Assembly: GCA_956465555.1 (NCBI GenBank) | Contig: OY101116.1 | Location: 2,790,001 to 2,854,000, forward strand | Length of the DNA stretch: 64,000 bases | Reading direction: 5' to 3' | DNA from: Nitzschia sp. pyKryTriq1 | Taxonomy: Eukaryota > Bacillariophyta > Bacillariophyceae > Bacillariales > Bacillariaceae | In this document: in pieces, positions 53,056 to 62,078 of the stretch | Position numbering within the stretch: position 1 is the stretch's first letter | Layout of the letters: each line of letters begins with the position of its first letter | Position numbers and translations under genes: made by a program | Notes under the pieces: model-generated | The model's database searches: none | The model's input: only the letters and a program-made list of their open reading frames with translations | What the model was told of the DNA's origin: nothing

Positions 53056-56000
53056 CTACTGGTATCCATTCATGTTTCGTTGTAGCCAATCGTAAGTTGA
53101 CGTCCCCCAACTGGTTTGAGCAGCATTCACTAATTCCATGATGAAATACTTTTGTTCCTTAGATCCAGGTGGGCCTCGCATCCGCAGACGTGAGCGTACT
53201 CCATTTGCAAGGAGCCTCGCCTGACGAGGGCTTTCAGTTAGCGTCAACATGGTCGCTTCAACCAGGCTAACAATTTCTTCGGTATGGGCCGAGGCACAAG
53301 CAAATGCTTGTTCAAACATATGGCAGAATCGTACACCCAGGCCGCCTTGGTTTACATTCCAACCTCCGAGGACGTCCCAAAACTCACCACTCAGCTTGAA
53401 AGGAGCTCTTTCGCTGAAAATTGGCACTTTTCCCATTTTTGGTGTGTCCCCGAGGACAAACCCGAAGTCAATGTGAATAACATTCCCCTCCCGATCCAAG
53501 AGAATATTTGCATTGTGTCGATCTTTGATTTGGAGAATATAGCAGACAACACTGTACCCGACAAGAGAGCGCAGGAAATTATCTTGGGCTTCCTCAAATG
53601 TCGGTACTCCTTTGGTTGGAATAGCGCTTGCTCTCGCTTGAGTCTTTACGAAGTGTGCACTTTGTGTGGTTGGAGGACCGTAGGCTCGAATAAAGTAGTC
53701 ACGCAGGGATTCAAAACCATCCGTTCTTTTCTTGACTTCGTGAATACTTTTGGCATCAGAAAGACATTCAACTAGTCCCGAGTCACCACCCACGCACATG
53801 ATGGTATATGGTCGCATGTGGGGTCGATCAGCCTCCGGAATATCCGATTGAAACCAACCATTCAGATTCGATATAATCTGCATAACTAGAGCTTCCCTCC
53901 GAATATCTTCCCCTGCCTTAATGATGAACGAAGCCAATCGCCATCCTTCCGTTTTCCCGTACGGCGATGCTTGGCGAATCTCCTCGCACTTTTCTGCCCA
54001 GCTCTGTCCGAAAACTTTGTCTAGTAATGCCTCTCTCGTGGAAACAGTAGGATCCCTGTGCTGATTGATGAGAAAAATATGCTCCAAGCGATCACTGCAA
54101 CCGGAATTGCTTACCTTTGCTGTTCGACAGGTTGTTGATGCATCGCCCCTTGGTCGACGTACATTTGTTGATGCAGCTGTTCGTACTCATTCTGGCGAAC
54201 ATTCTCGTACGCGTCCGAAGTCCAGATATTGTCAGCATCGTTGGGATAGAACACTGCTTCATCGCTCTGCTGCCCTCCCTTGAGAAAAGTGTAGTTGTCT
54301 GAAGTGATTTGTTCAGCCGGATGCATAGGAGCAGGCGTAGACTCCGGCGACTCAGACGGGATTTGGTACGAGCGCGGTCCATAACCATGTCGCGAATCAG
54401 TGTGCTTTTCACCCATCATGCTTGCACTCAAACTCAATGCTTCTCCAATCGTTGCCCCGAGACCTGGAGCCCCAGTGACATATAAACGTGGGTCATTGCC
54501 GCTCAATCCAGTCTCGGCGACCTCAACATGGACCAGAAACGGACATCTTTCACGCGACGAAAGTATTCTACACTCGTCAACCACAATGTTGAGGACTCGG
54601 ACGGCGCCACTATCTGCAGCAGTCGATGACTGATCTCCGCCAGGCCACCTGGTCTGTTGTTTCGGATCCAACGGTAGATGAACAGAGTACTGGAGAAGAT
54701 CGGATGCAATTTCATTGAGCTGAGGCCAGTCATAGGGACCTCGATGGTCTTCAACATCAAGGCTAACATCACCGCGCGTGACCATCCGTCTTCGGATTCT
54801 TCTATTCATCTCTTCCAGACCATCGAACAAATAAGCCTGGTGGGACTCAGAGGTGTTAGGAAAGCAAGGGACAACGCAACAGGGAACAAGTTGGAAAAAC
54901 TTACGTGGCGATGAATCGTAGGTACATGACGCAAATCCATTGAAAGTTTTGTGAGGCGGTCAATGAAATGCATGGTATCACCATAGTGACTACATCTTCG
55001 TAGGCTGAGACTGGAAGGCAGTGTGGCTTGGACATAATCCCCATTTTGCCGATGTGGGTGATAGTTCGTGTATGGCTGATACTCTTGGTAATACCCTTGG
55101 TAATATAGCTCCTCATCCATCGTTATTGTATAACCATAGGCTGTTGCTTGTTCTGCGTCTTGAAGCAGATCAAAGGCTTCTCGCTTTTCACTTCCGATTT
55201 TGGCAAGGACTGCGGCCTTTTCCGCCGGCAGAACAACAATCAGCCTTCGCCCTGTCTGTCGTCTGTGTTCAAATAATGTTTTCCATGCCCGGCCAACCTC
55301 TGCTTCCAAAAGCCAGCACATATCAACACCCCAATTTGCATCCTCGACACAACGATTTATTATCACATTTCGCAACTTGTCGATTGGATCCAGTAGATTT
55401 GGTTCGAAGGCGGGCGGAGACTTAAGCACTACTGACACCAACTGTGGTAGATAGTCGCGTACTATTCGCACAGTCTTCTGAGCATCTTCGACTTCAGCTG
55501 CGGAAGGACTGACCAAGGTTTCCTCGACAAGAATGGGCTCTGAACGCATGTTCATGCCAGAGCTCCTCGTGGCTGATCGCGCCGACTCGTTATTCGAAAT
55601 AGCAAGCATATCTTGACTGCGATCTGAAGAATCGCCCACAGTTTCGTTTCTTATAAACATCTCTCTCTCGAAAGTTTTGAGAATTTCCACGTCTGCATCC
55701 ATAAACGGATCTTCGCCTCCATCTGACGATACTGCTTCTGCCGCGTCGATGATGTTTTGCTGATTCCGTCTTTGCCGGGCTGCTTCGTACCGCTCCAGCG
55801 TCTGATCAGCTTGCTGCAGGGATACTGCTAGCTTATTTACAAGTTCTGCTCTCATAGCATCCATTACCAGCAGCCTCTGCGTGCCAGGAGGATATGAAAG
55901 GATCCCTCGAAGGCAATTCTCCCGCCACTCTTCTTCGCAGCTCACTGGAATCGACACGGCTTGCTCCACATGTTGAAGTTGCATTTGCTGAGGTTGGTAA

Positions 56001-56083
56001 GGCAGCGTCTGGATTTCGGCAACATCTCGCACCACATTACAGAGAAAGAGCCATCTCATCAAAAAGTTCGTAACGTCAAACAT
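53056..56083 (-). CDS. PI4KB: Phosphatidylinositol 4-kinase type III beta, at least three exons
   Basis: Exons are 56083-54905, 54836-54115 and 54055-53056; the product is 966 residues. Intron 1 is 68 bases (GTAAGT...CACCAG, phase 0, H|AYLFDGLEEMNRR). Intron 2 most likely runs 54056-54114 (59 bases, GTAAGC...CAGCACAG, joining QQ|RDPTV). The kinase makes PI4P at the Golgi. The C-terminal kinase domain shows the PI4K-specific SPYGKTEGWRLASFIIKAGE, GLVECLSDAKSIHEVKK and the catalytic QIKDRHNANILLD with IHIDFGFVLGDTP. FSERAPFKLSGEF completes it. The N-terminal part holds the helical lipid-kinase region, opening MFDVTNFLMRWLFL. Type III beta enzymes begin this region further upstream, so a 5' exon may be missing from the model. 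The central linker is Gln/Tyr- and Ser-rich. Confidence 0.9.
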
Positions 56084-56869
56084 TTCCGTGCAGGAAATCC
56101 TTCCCAAATCAAGTCGAGCGAAGACAATTCAACTCAAGACAATTTTTATCAGAGCAGTTTGAAGTTGCTACTCAGTACATTCAATGCGATACTTGAAACT
56201 TTTGCAATTGAACTGTAAGGGAAGCGTCTCAGCACAGCTTCATTCTCAGCCTGCAAAAGGACCGTGCTAAACGAAAAGTAATGCTATGGACAACAATAGA
56301 AGCAGACGGAAGTAGATGATGAAGATGATGATGATGATGAACAAGATGACTTTCCAGGATGGCGGATGGCGGCGCGATTGGCGATATGGTGCGTGTTGTG
56401 CGTTGGCTTTTTGGCTTTCCACGTGTCTCTTCTGTGACGGGACACGTTTCACGTTTCACGTTTCAATCACGGATATAGTATACTCGACTGACTCGATCAA
56501 AAAGCGCAGGACGAGAACCGTGATGTCATTGTCGCGATGCTGAAATGAAACTGCCGAACGTGCCGACAATAAGAATAAATGAAATGTCATGACGACCTAC
56601 CGGTATGTGATGTTGTTGTGGTGATGAGGAAACCAATACGAGTACTGTACCAACTTCGACTTGCTTATGCAATCCCTCTCCACACGAATCAAATTCTGGG
56701 ATAGCTACTGTACACTCCGACGAAGGCTATTTATCATCCGTTCTATTCTTGCTTTGACGGACGGGAACGATAAGATACACGCCCCCGATTTGATTCGAGA
56801 ACGGCCGCCAAGGCTCTCTATCTGGCCAAGGCCATTTTGGAACACTGAATCTTTGACACTACTTTTTCC
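56084..56869. other. Divergent region between PI4K and glutamate dehydrogenase
   Basis: No gene is supported. GATGATGATGATG occurs at 56322-56338 and ACGTTTCACGTTTC at 56448-56462. A GAGTACTGTACC motif lies at 56640-56651. A further 5' exon of PI4K could lie near 56120-56220 but none is clear. Confidence 0.45.
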
Positions 56870-58460
56870 ATGATGTCAAAGCTTTCACTCCGCAATAATG
56901 CCAAGTTTTGTTCAATTATTTCAATCTTGCTTGGGCTCACAATAATTCACACACACGTTATGCCAACGACATCATCACCGACTACAACAACAAGCAAATA
57001 CATTGACGCATCCTGCATCGACAAAATGAACCCCCAAGACAATGGTTTTGAATTTCTTCATGATCTGCGAAAGAAGTACGAGCATCAGCCCGTTTTCCTC
57101 CAATCAGTGAAGGAGATCGCGTTGTCGCTCGGACCACTCTTCCAAGACCCCGAAAATGGTGAGTTCTACAAGAGAGCATTCACCGCCATGACGGAGCCAG
57201 AAAGGACTATTTCTTTCCGCGTACCATGGGAGGACGACGAGGGAAACATGCGGTTCAACCGTGGCTGGAGAGTTGAATTTTCTAGGTAAGTGTGACGAAT
57301 ATTCCGATGGTGCTACCCTTCTTACATCTGTCTTACCTATGGCATTGTGTGCTTGATGAAGCATCTTGGGCCCGTATAAAGGAGGGCTTCGATTCCATCC
57401 TACAGTTGACGAAGGCGTCCTTAAGTTCCTAGGATTCGAACAAATCTTCAAAAATGCTCTCACTGGACTTCCAATGGGAGGTGGTAAAGGTGGCTCTGAC
57501 TTTGACCCCAAAGGAAAGAGCGAAGGGGAGGTGCGACGATTCTGTCAATCCTTCATGACGGAACTCTATCGCTACCTCCATCCATCCACGGATGTTCCAG
57601 CCGGAGATATTGGCGTGGGTGGACGAGAAATCGGATACATGTACGGAACATACAAACGCCTGACCAATAGACACGGCGAAGCAGTCCTTACAGGAAAGTC
57701 CATGCTGTTTGGGGGCTCACCGTTCCGCCCCGAGGCCACTGGCTATGGATTGGTGTACATCACTAAATTGGCAGTCGAAAAGAAACTCAATCGTTCCCTA
57801 GAGGGCATGCGCTGTGCCGTGTCGGGCAGTGGCAATGTTGCCCAGTTCGCCAGCAAGAAACTTCTGGAATTCGGTGCCAAAGTGCTCACTATGAGTGATT
57901 CCAATGGCGTTCTACTCTTTGAGGAAGGTATGACCCAGGAGGACTTTGATATGATCGTCACATGCAAGAATGTCCAACGAGGACGCCTATCCAGTCTAGA
58001 TGGAAAAGTGTCCGGAAAATACTTGGCAGGTCAAACCCCGTGGAATCTATGCATTCCTATGGACATTGCGCTGCCTTGTGCCACTCAGAACGAAATCGAC
58101 GAGGACGGAGCAACGATGCTGCTGAAGAATGGAGTCCTTGCCGTCAACGAGGGAGCGAACCTTCCTACAACTCTGAAGGGACAAGAAGTTTTCCGCAGCG
58201 ACCCTACGGTGATCTACTTGCCAGGCAAGGCTGCAAATGCCGGTGGCGTTGGTGTGAGCGGTCTTGAAATGAGTCAAAATGCTCAACGCTTGACTTGGGA
58301 ACCACACGAAGTCGATGAGAAACTTCAAAAAATGATGGGTGATATCTATGCGTTGATGGAAAAGTATGCAGGAGAAGGAGGCACGTTGGAAGACGGTGCG
58401 AATCGTGCCGGTTTTATCAAGGTGGCGACGGCAATGAAGGAATTGGGCTGGGTCAAGTGA
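56870..58460 (+). CDS. gdhA: NADP-dependent glutamate dehydrogenase, two exons
   Basis: Exons are 56870-57285 and 57362-58460; the product is 504 residues. The 76-base intron starts GTAAGT, ends GATGAAG and joins AG|C in EFS|SILGPYKGG. The enzyme aminates 2-oxoglutarate to glutamate. It follows the bacterial and fungal hexameric ~450-residue type: ISFRVPWEDDEGNMRFNRGW, GPYKGGLRFHPTV, ALTGLPMGGGKGGSDFDPKG (catalytic Lys region) and PAGDIGVGGREIGYMYG. The Rossmann segment CAVSGSGNVAQFASKKLLEF and PGKAANAGGVGVSGLEMSQN complete the fold. A hydrophobic N-terminus (SIISILLGLTIIHTHV) precedes a Thr-rich stretch. This points to ER entry and perhaps plastid delivery, though no clear Phe cleavage motif is seen. 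Confidence 0.95.
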
Positions 58461-58695
58461 GCACGAGGATGGATACAGGCCTTCTGTGTCCTTTACGCTT
58501 GGGACTGCCAGTTCATCAAACATCAAAGTAGATTTATCTCTAGAGTACTCGTACTCGTACGGAAACAAGGAAACCTCTCACAGTGATGCACTCCAAAGGA
58601 CACACTTACTAATATATTCAAGCGCTATTCTACTAGAGAGAATTGGAAAAAGTTCAATGTCGAAAAACAGCCCTGTGCCCAGACCAGATAGAGTA

Positions 58696-59127
58696 CTACT
58701 GATAGTACCTGTGAAATATTGAACGTGAGATATTTGAAGAAACTGTCAACAACAATCAGCCACACCTTAGCGTTTGAATCAAGGGCAACAGACTTACAAT
58801 TCCAAACCCATCCCATCACCAATTTCATAGTCGGCCAGCGTGATATGATCCTTGTAAATGGTATACCACTTTTGAATTTTCAGTTTTTCAGGCCGCGTTC
58901 CCAATTGGGCAGCAGCCAGTTTCTTCAAGTCGCCGATCGTATCATCTTCGTTACATTTTACCCTGACTTTCTTTCCCAGTCTACAGAAATAATCACAGAG
59001 AACAAAATAGAAAAAGTGAGTCGTCCAGCACGCATTATAGCATCCAAACGAATAGCTGGGTGTTGGATATCGGTAGCATAAAACCCATATCAAAAACAAA
59101 CCTGTCATTCAGCACAACCTCGATCAT
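58696..59127 (-). CDS. UBL5: UBL5/Hub1 ubiquitin-like splicing modifier, three exons
   Basis: Exons are 59127-59102 (26 bases), 58980-58798 (183) and 58708-58696 (13). The introns are 121 bases (GTTTGT...TGTAG) and 89 bases (GTAAGT...TTCACAG). The total is exactly 222 bases, coding 73 residues, the universal UBL5 length. The joined protein starts [20 protein letters not shown], contains [17 protein letters not shown] and ends DGMGLELYYQ. This is nearly identical to the conserved family sequence, including the C-terminal double Tyr that replaces ubiquitin's diglycine. Hub1/UBL5 binds spliceosomal proteins non-covalently and affects splice-site choice. The 26- and 13-base coding exons were identified only by matching the known ends of the family. 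Confidence 0.95.
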
Positions 59128-59254
59128 GCTATTTTTCCAGGTAGCACGTAAGTATTCAGAAGACACTGCCAACACTAATCTATGCCAAGAACTAAACTCG
59201 AATATTTCAGATAGAGAGTTGAGATGAAAATGCTCTCATCTTTCATCTCTCAGT

Positions 59255-59338
59255 ACCAGTACTCAGTACAGTAACAGTACCAGGTACTGTACTCGTAGGG
59301 TAGACTATGTACCAGGCGTCCATAACGGTACAATTGTA
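59255..59338. repeat. GTAC-rich palindromic cluster
   Basis: Includes CAGTACCAGTACTCAGTACA, ACCAGGTACTGTACTCG and GGTACAATTGTACAG. It lies just upstream of UBL5 and directly beside the tandem repeat that opens the LINE fragment. Confidence 0.75.
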
Positions 59339-59355
59339 CAGTGGATCTGACGCCA

Positions 59356-59631
59356 GGAACATCCAAGGGTGCGGGTCACCGCGCACTAACGTGGAACTCG
59401 CTTTACGGGCACGCTTGGACAATGCTCTTTCGCGCTAGCCACGCTCCGTGGCAAAGCCCGCTTGGCCTGGGCCAAGATTTCTTGGCCTAGTCTGGAACAT
59501 CCAAGGGTGCGGATCACCGCGCACTAACGTGGAACTCGCTTTACGGGCACGCTTGGACAATGCTCTTTCGCGCTAGCCACGCTCCGTGGGAAAGCCCGCT
59601 TGGCCTATTCTTGGCCTGCCCAGGCCAAGAA
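59356..59631. repeat. Two tandem copies of a 138-base GC-rich unit
   Basis: The unit beginning GGAACATCCAAGGGTGCGG occurs at 59356 and again at 59494 with only a few mismatches. Each copy includes CGCACTAACGTGGAACTCGC, TTTACGGGCACGCTTGGACA and GCTAGCCACGCTCCGTGG. Each copy ends in inverted CTTGGCCTGGGCCAAG-type sequence, altered in copy 2. Position ahead of the endonuclease frame suggests the monomers of a LINE 5' region. Confidence 0.8.
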
Positions 59632-60016
59632 CCGTGGGCCACGCTGCGAAGCAGACACCGCGGTTTCGATTTAACGCGCTTTTGAGTTCAGTGGAGGAAG
59701 GTGGAGCGCGCGTGATCGCTCGATCCTTGGATGTTCGTGTACCTGGTACCTGGTACGAGTTCAGTACTTGTACATACAGTGCAGTCAGGCCCTCCACGTG
59801 GCAAGTGGAGCAGCCTTACTACATTGCCAATACCACTAAAGCTCACGCTTTGACAACACTCATCTACCTTCTCAACACATCACAGACTTGCCTGGTGAAG
59901 ACGGATTCGAAAAGCCTCTTACTACAGAGGCGGTAGAGTAGTGGGAAGTTTTCCGGAGTTGTATTTTTGGTCGTCGGCGCTGTGCCGTAGGATTCCTACG
60001 GACCACCCCGTAGCTC

Positions 60017-61162
60017 ATGACGACCTCAAATACAATCCGACAATCTACATCAAATGGGAGCAAGGACATCCGCTTTGGAACGTACAACATTCAGAGTGGA
60101 CGAAATGGTCGCCTGGAGACATGTCTTCGAGCGATGCAACAAATGGAGCTGGATTGGGGGATCTTAACGGAGACCAAGCTGACGAACGGTATACATACGC
60201 GGTTTTCCTCGGACTACAACGTATTTGCCATGGACGCAACCAATTCTAGCCAGGGAGGGGTAGCTGTATTCTTTCGGGAGTCCGAAACCTTCCAAATTGA
60301 GTCTCTGCGTAGACACGGTCCAAACGTCCTCAGCTTTGAGCTGGTAACGGGAGGACGGCGTCACCCGGTCGTTGGGGTTTATATCCCGCCATCGGACACA
60401 GAACTCAATACCCTTGAGTATTTCTTAAAGGTCGTCGACGCCTGGCCCAATGGTCGTGAACCACTGATCCTAGGCGATTTGAACGCGGACCTCCGCTCCC
60501 CACGGACGGAATGGTCAGCGTCAATTTCGACAGAGATTTTATCTCGTGGCTACGAAGACCTACTGAGTCAATTTAGGCCGCGTCGTCAAGACAAGTCCTA
60601 CACTTGGCACCAGCGTCGACACGATCGTTGGATCACGTCACGCTGCGACTATATTCTGGGCCTGGGCCGAGGACGGATCACCCAGGTGGCCATCCGAGAG
60701 CCCCGTCTCTTTGCCTCGGATCATTTGATGGTCCTAGGCAGAATGACTACTGAACCATTGTCACGATGCACCGCGTACGCTCAAGAGCGTCGCCGGATGC
60801 CCCTACGGCCCCCAACCAGGGGACCACTGACACAGGCAGATACTCTTTTCCAGACTGTCCTGGACAATGCCACCGCCGCCCGAACCCCGTCCCCGGGACG
60901 GCAACCGTGGATTAGCCAGGCGACATGGACCCTGATCGACCAACGGATCGCCATCCGGCGGGCCGAACCGTTTGATCAGGCGGAGTATCGTCGAACGTCA
61001 CGACGAATAAAGCAATCCTTAGCAGCCGACCGCAAAAAGCGGGTCGAACAGGCCGGAGCAGACATTGAGGGATACCTCAGTGCACCCGAGCCGGACCTCA
61101 AGGCGGCATGGGGAGCACTCCAAGCATGGTATCGCCACGCTGGAGACCGCCCCCACAGATAG
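60017..61162 (+). CDS. LINE APE-type endonuclease domain, truncated polyprotein
   Basis: The product has 381 residues from an ATG. Residues about 19-250 form the exonuclease-endonuclease-phosphatase fold with its conserved stations in order: RFGTYNIQSGRNG, ILTETKL (metal-binding Glu), VVGVYIPPSDTE, LILGDLNADLRSP (Asp and Asn), RCDYILGLGRG and ASDHLMVLGRM (the catalytic Asp-His). In LINEs this nuclease nicks target DNA to prime reverse transcription. Residues 250-381 form the linker that normally leads into the reverse transcriptase (QATWTLIDQRIAIRRAE, LKAAWGALQAWYRHAG). The frame stops there and no reverse transcriptase follows. All visible catalytic residues remain, which suggests recent decay or truncation. 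Confidence 0.8.
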   Translation: MTTSNTIRQSTSNGSKDIRFGTYNIQSGRNGRLETCLRAMQQMELDWGILTETKLTNGIHTRFSSDYNVFAMDATNSSQGGVAVFFRESETFQIESLRRHGPNVLSFELVTGGRRHPVVGVYIPPSDTELNTLEYFLKVVDAWPNGREPLILGDLNADLRSPRTEWSASISTEILSRGYEDLLSQFRPRRQDKSYTWHQRRHDRWITSRCDYILGLGRGRITQVAIREPRLFASDHLMVLGRMTTEPLSRCTAYAQERRRMPLRPPTRGPLTQADTLFQTVLDNATAARTPSPGRQPWISQATWTLIDQRIAIRRAEPFDQAEYRRTSRRIKQSLAADRKKRVEQAGADIEGYLSAPEPDLKAAWGALQAWYRHAGDRPHR

Positions 61163-62078
61163 TTAAAGTACGCATATTAGTGGTCAGCCTAGGTGCCCGC
61201 GAGCCTCTGCCGGGATTGGAATCCCATGCTGGGCAAGCTCAACGTCACCGGAGGTAGTTAACAACAACAACATACAGTGCAGTACAATACGAGTACTGTA
61301 CGTACCTGGTACGGTACATACCGGTATCGATGGTACCCCGGTACAGCAGCACAGGTGAAGCACAGACGACGACGACGACTCCATCGACTTCAATTGAGAC
61401 GTGATGATTGGGCCATGTCATGTCGCATATAATAAGAATTGCGAACACATCGGAGTCAAAACTAGTGTTACTTAGAAAGAAAATGCCGTGCACGCTCGAT
61501 TTTCAAAAGGCCACGTACACGCAGCAGGTAGATGATTTAAAACCAACCGTTACGAATAGGGTGTCTCACCTACGAAGCTGGATGTCGACCCACGCAGAAC
61601 CAAGCGCTCCACCGCCAAATTCAAAAGTCGCGGAGGCCCGGCAGGGGAACATAGAGTACTGAATCTACGTGTATTATACGTCCCTCTTGAGAAGTACATC
61701 TCATTTTCAATTTCTGTCCGGAGCAACACTCTCGTCACGCTCCTCTCTCATCATCTCTTGTTGTATCCGGTCAATCGATCACTGTCGACTTGTTACAACT
61801 TGTCTTCTTCAGGATCGAGTGTATCTTCATTTTTTGAGAGACTTGTTGCTGGCATTGGATTTCGGATCACCATTGTCTGCGTATCCACGACACACTCTTT
61901 CCTGGTGATATTTTATCGTCAGATTGGGAATTCAGAATTCGAATAATTTGAATCAAACGTAGTGGGTCGCCGTACAAAGTCTACGTAGTACGCAGGAGGA
62001 CGCAGCGAGGAGGCGTTTTTTGCATATCCCCCATTTTTTATTTAGCCACAACGAACATACACATAAGTTGTTTTCACA
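61163..62078. other. Intergenic region with GTAC cluster at 61280-61345
   Basis: After the LINE tail (to about 61230) comes an AACAACAACATA run and then a dense GTAC cluster (CGAGTACTGTACGTACCTGG, TACGGTACATACCGGTATCG, GGTACCCCGGTACAGC). The rest should include the promoter of the gene at 62079. No gene is supported. Confidence 0.55.

Larger units (their letters stand above)
59356..61230 (+). mobile_element. Non-LTR retrotransposon (LINE) fragment with APE-type endonuclease
   Basis: The element seems to begin with the 138-base tandem repeats and continues into a 381-residue frame at 60017-61162. The frame codes a complete apurinic-endonuclease-like domain but no reverse transcriptase. The 3' side ends in ordinary intergenic sequence by about 61230; the exact border is uncertain. 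High GC and codon use unlike the neighbouring genes support an inserted origin. No poly-A tail or target duplication is obvious. Confidence 0.7.

Noticed and set aside
59356-59631. CRISPR-like array
   Set aside because: There are only two long direct copies with no spacers, beside a LINE endonuclease. A tandem 5' monomer is the simpler reading.
61190-61260. Possible tRNA-like segment (GGGATTGGAATCCC near 61213)
   Set aside because: The hairpin resembles a T-arm, but no matching acceptor stem, D-arm or anticodon arm could be laid out on either strand.
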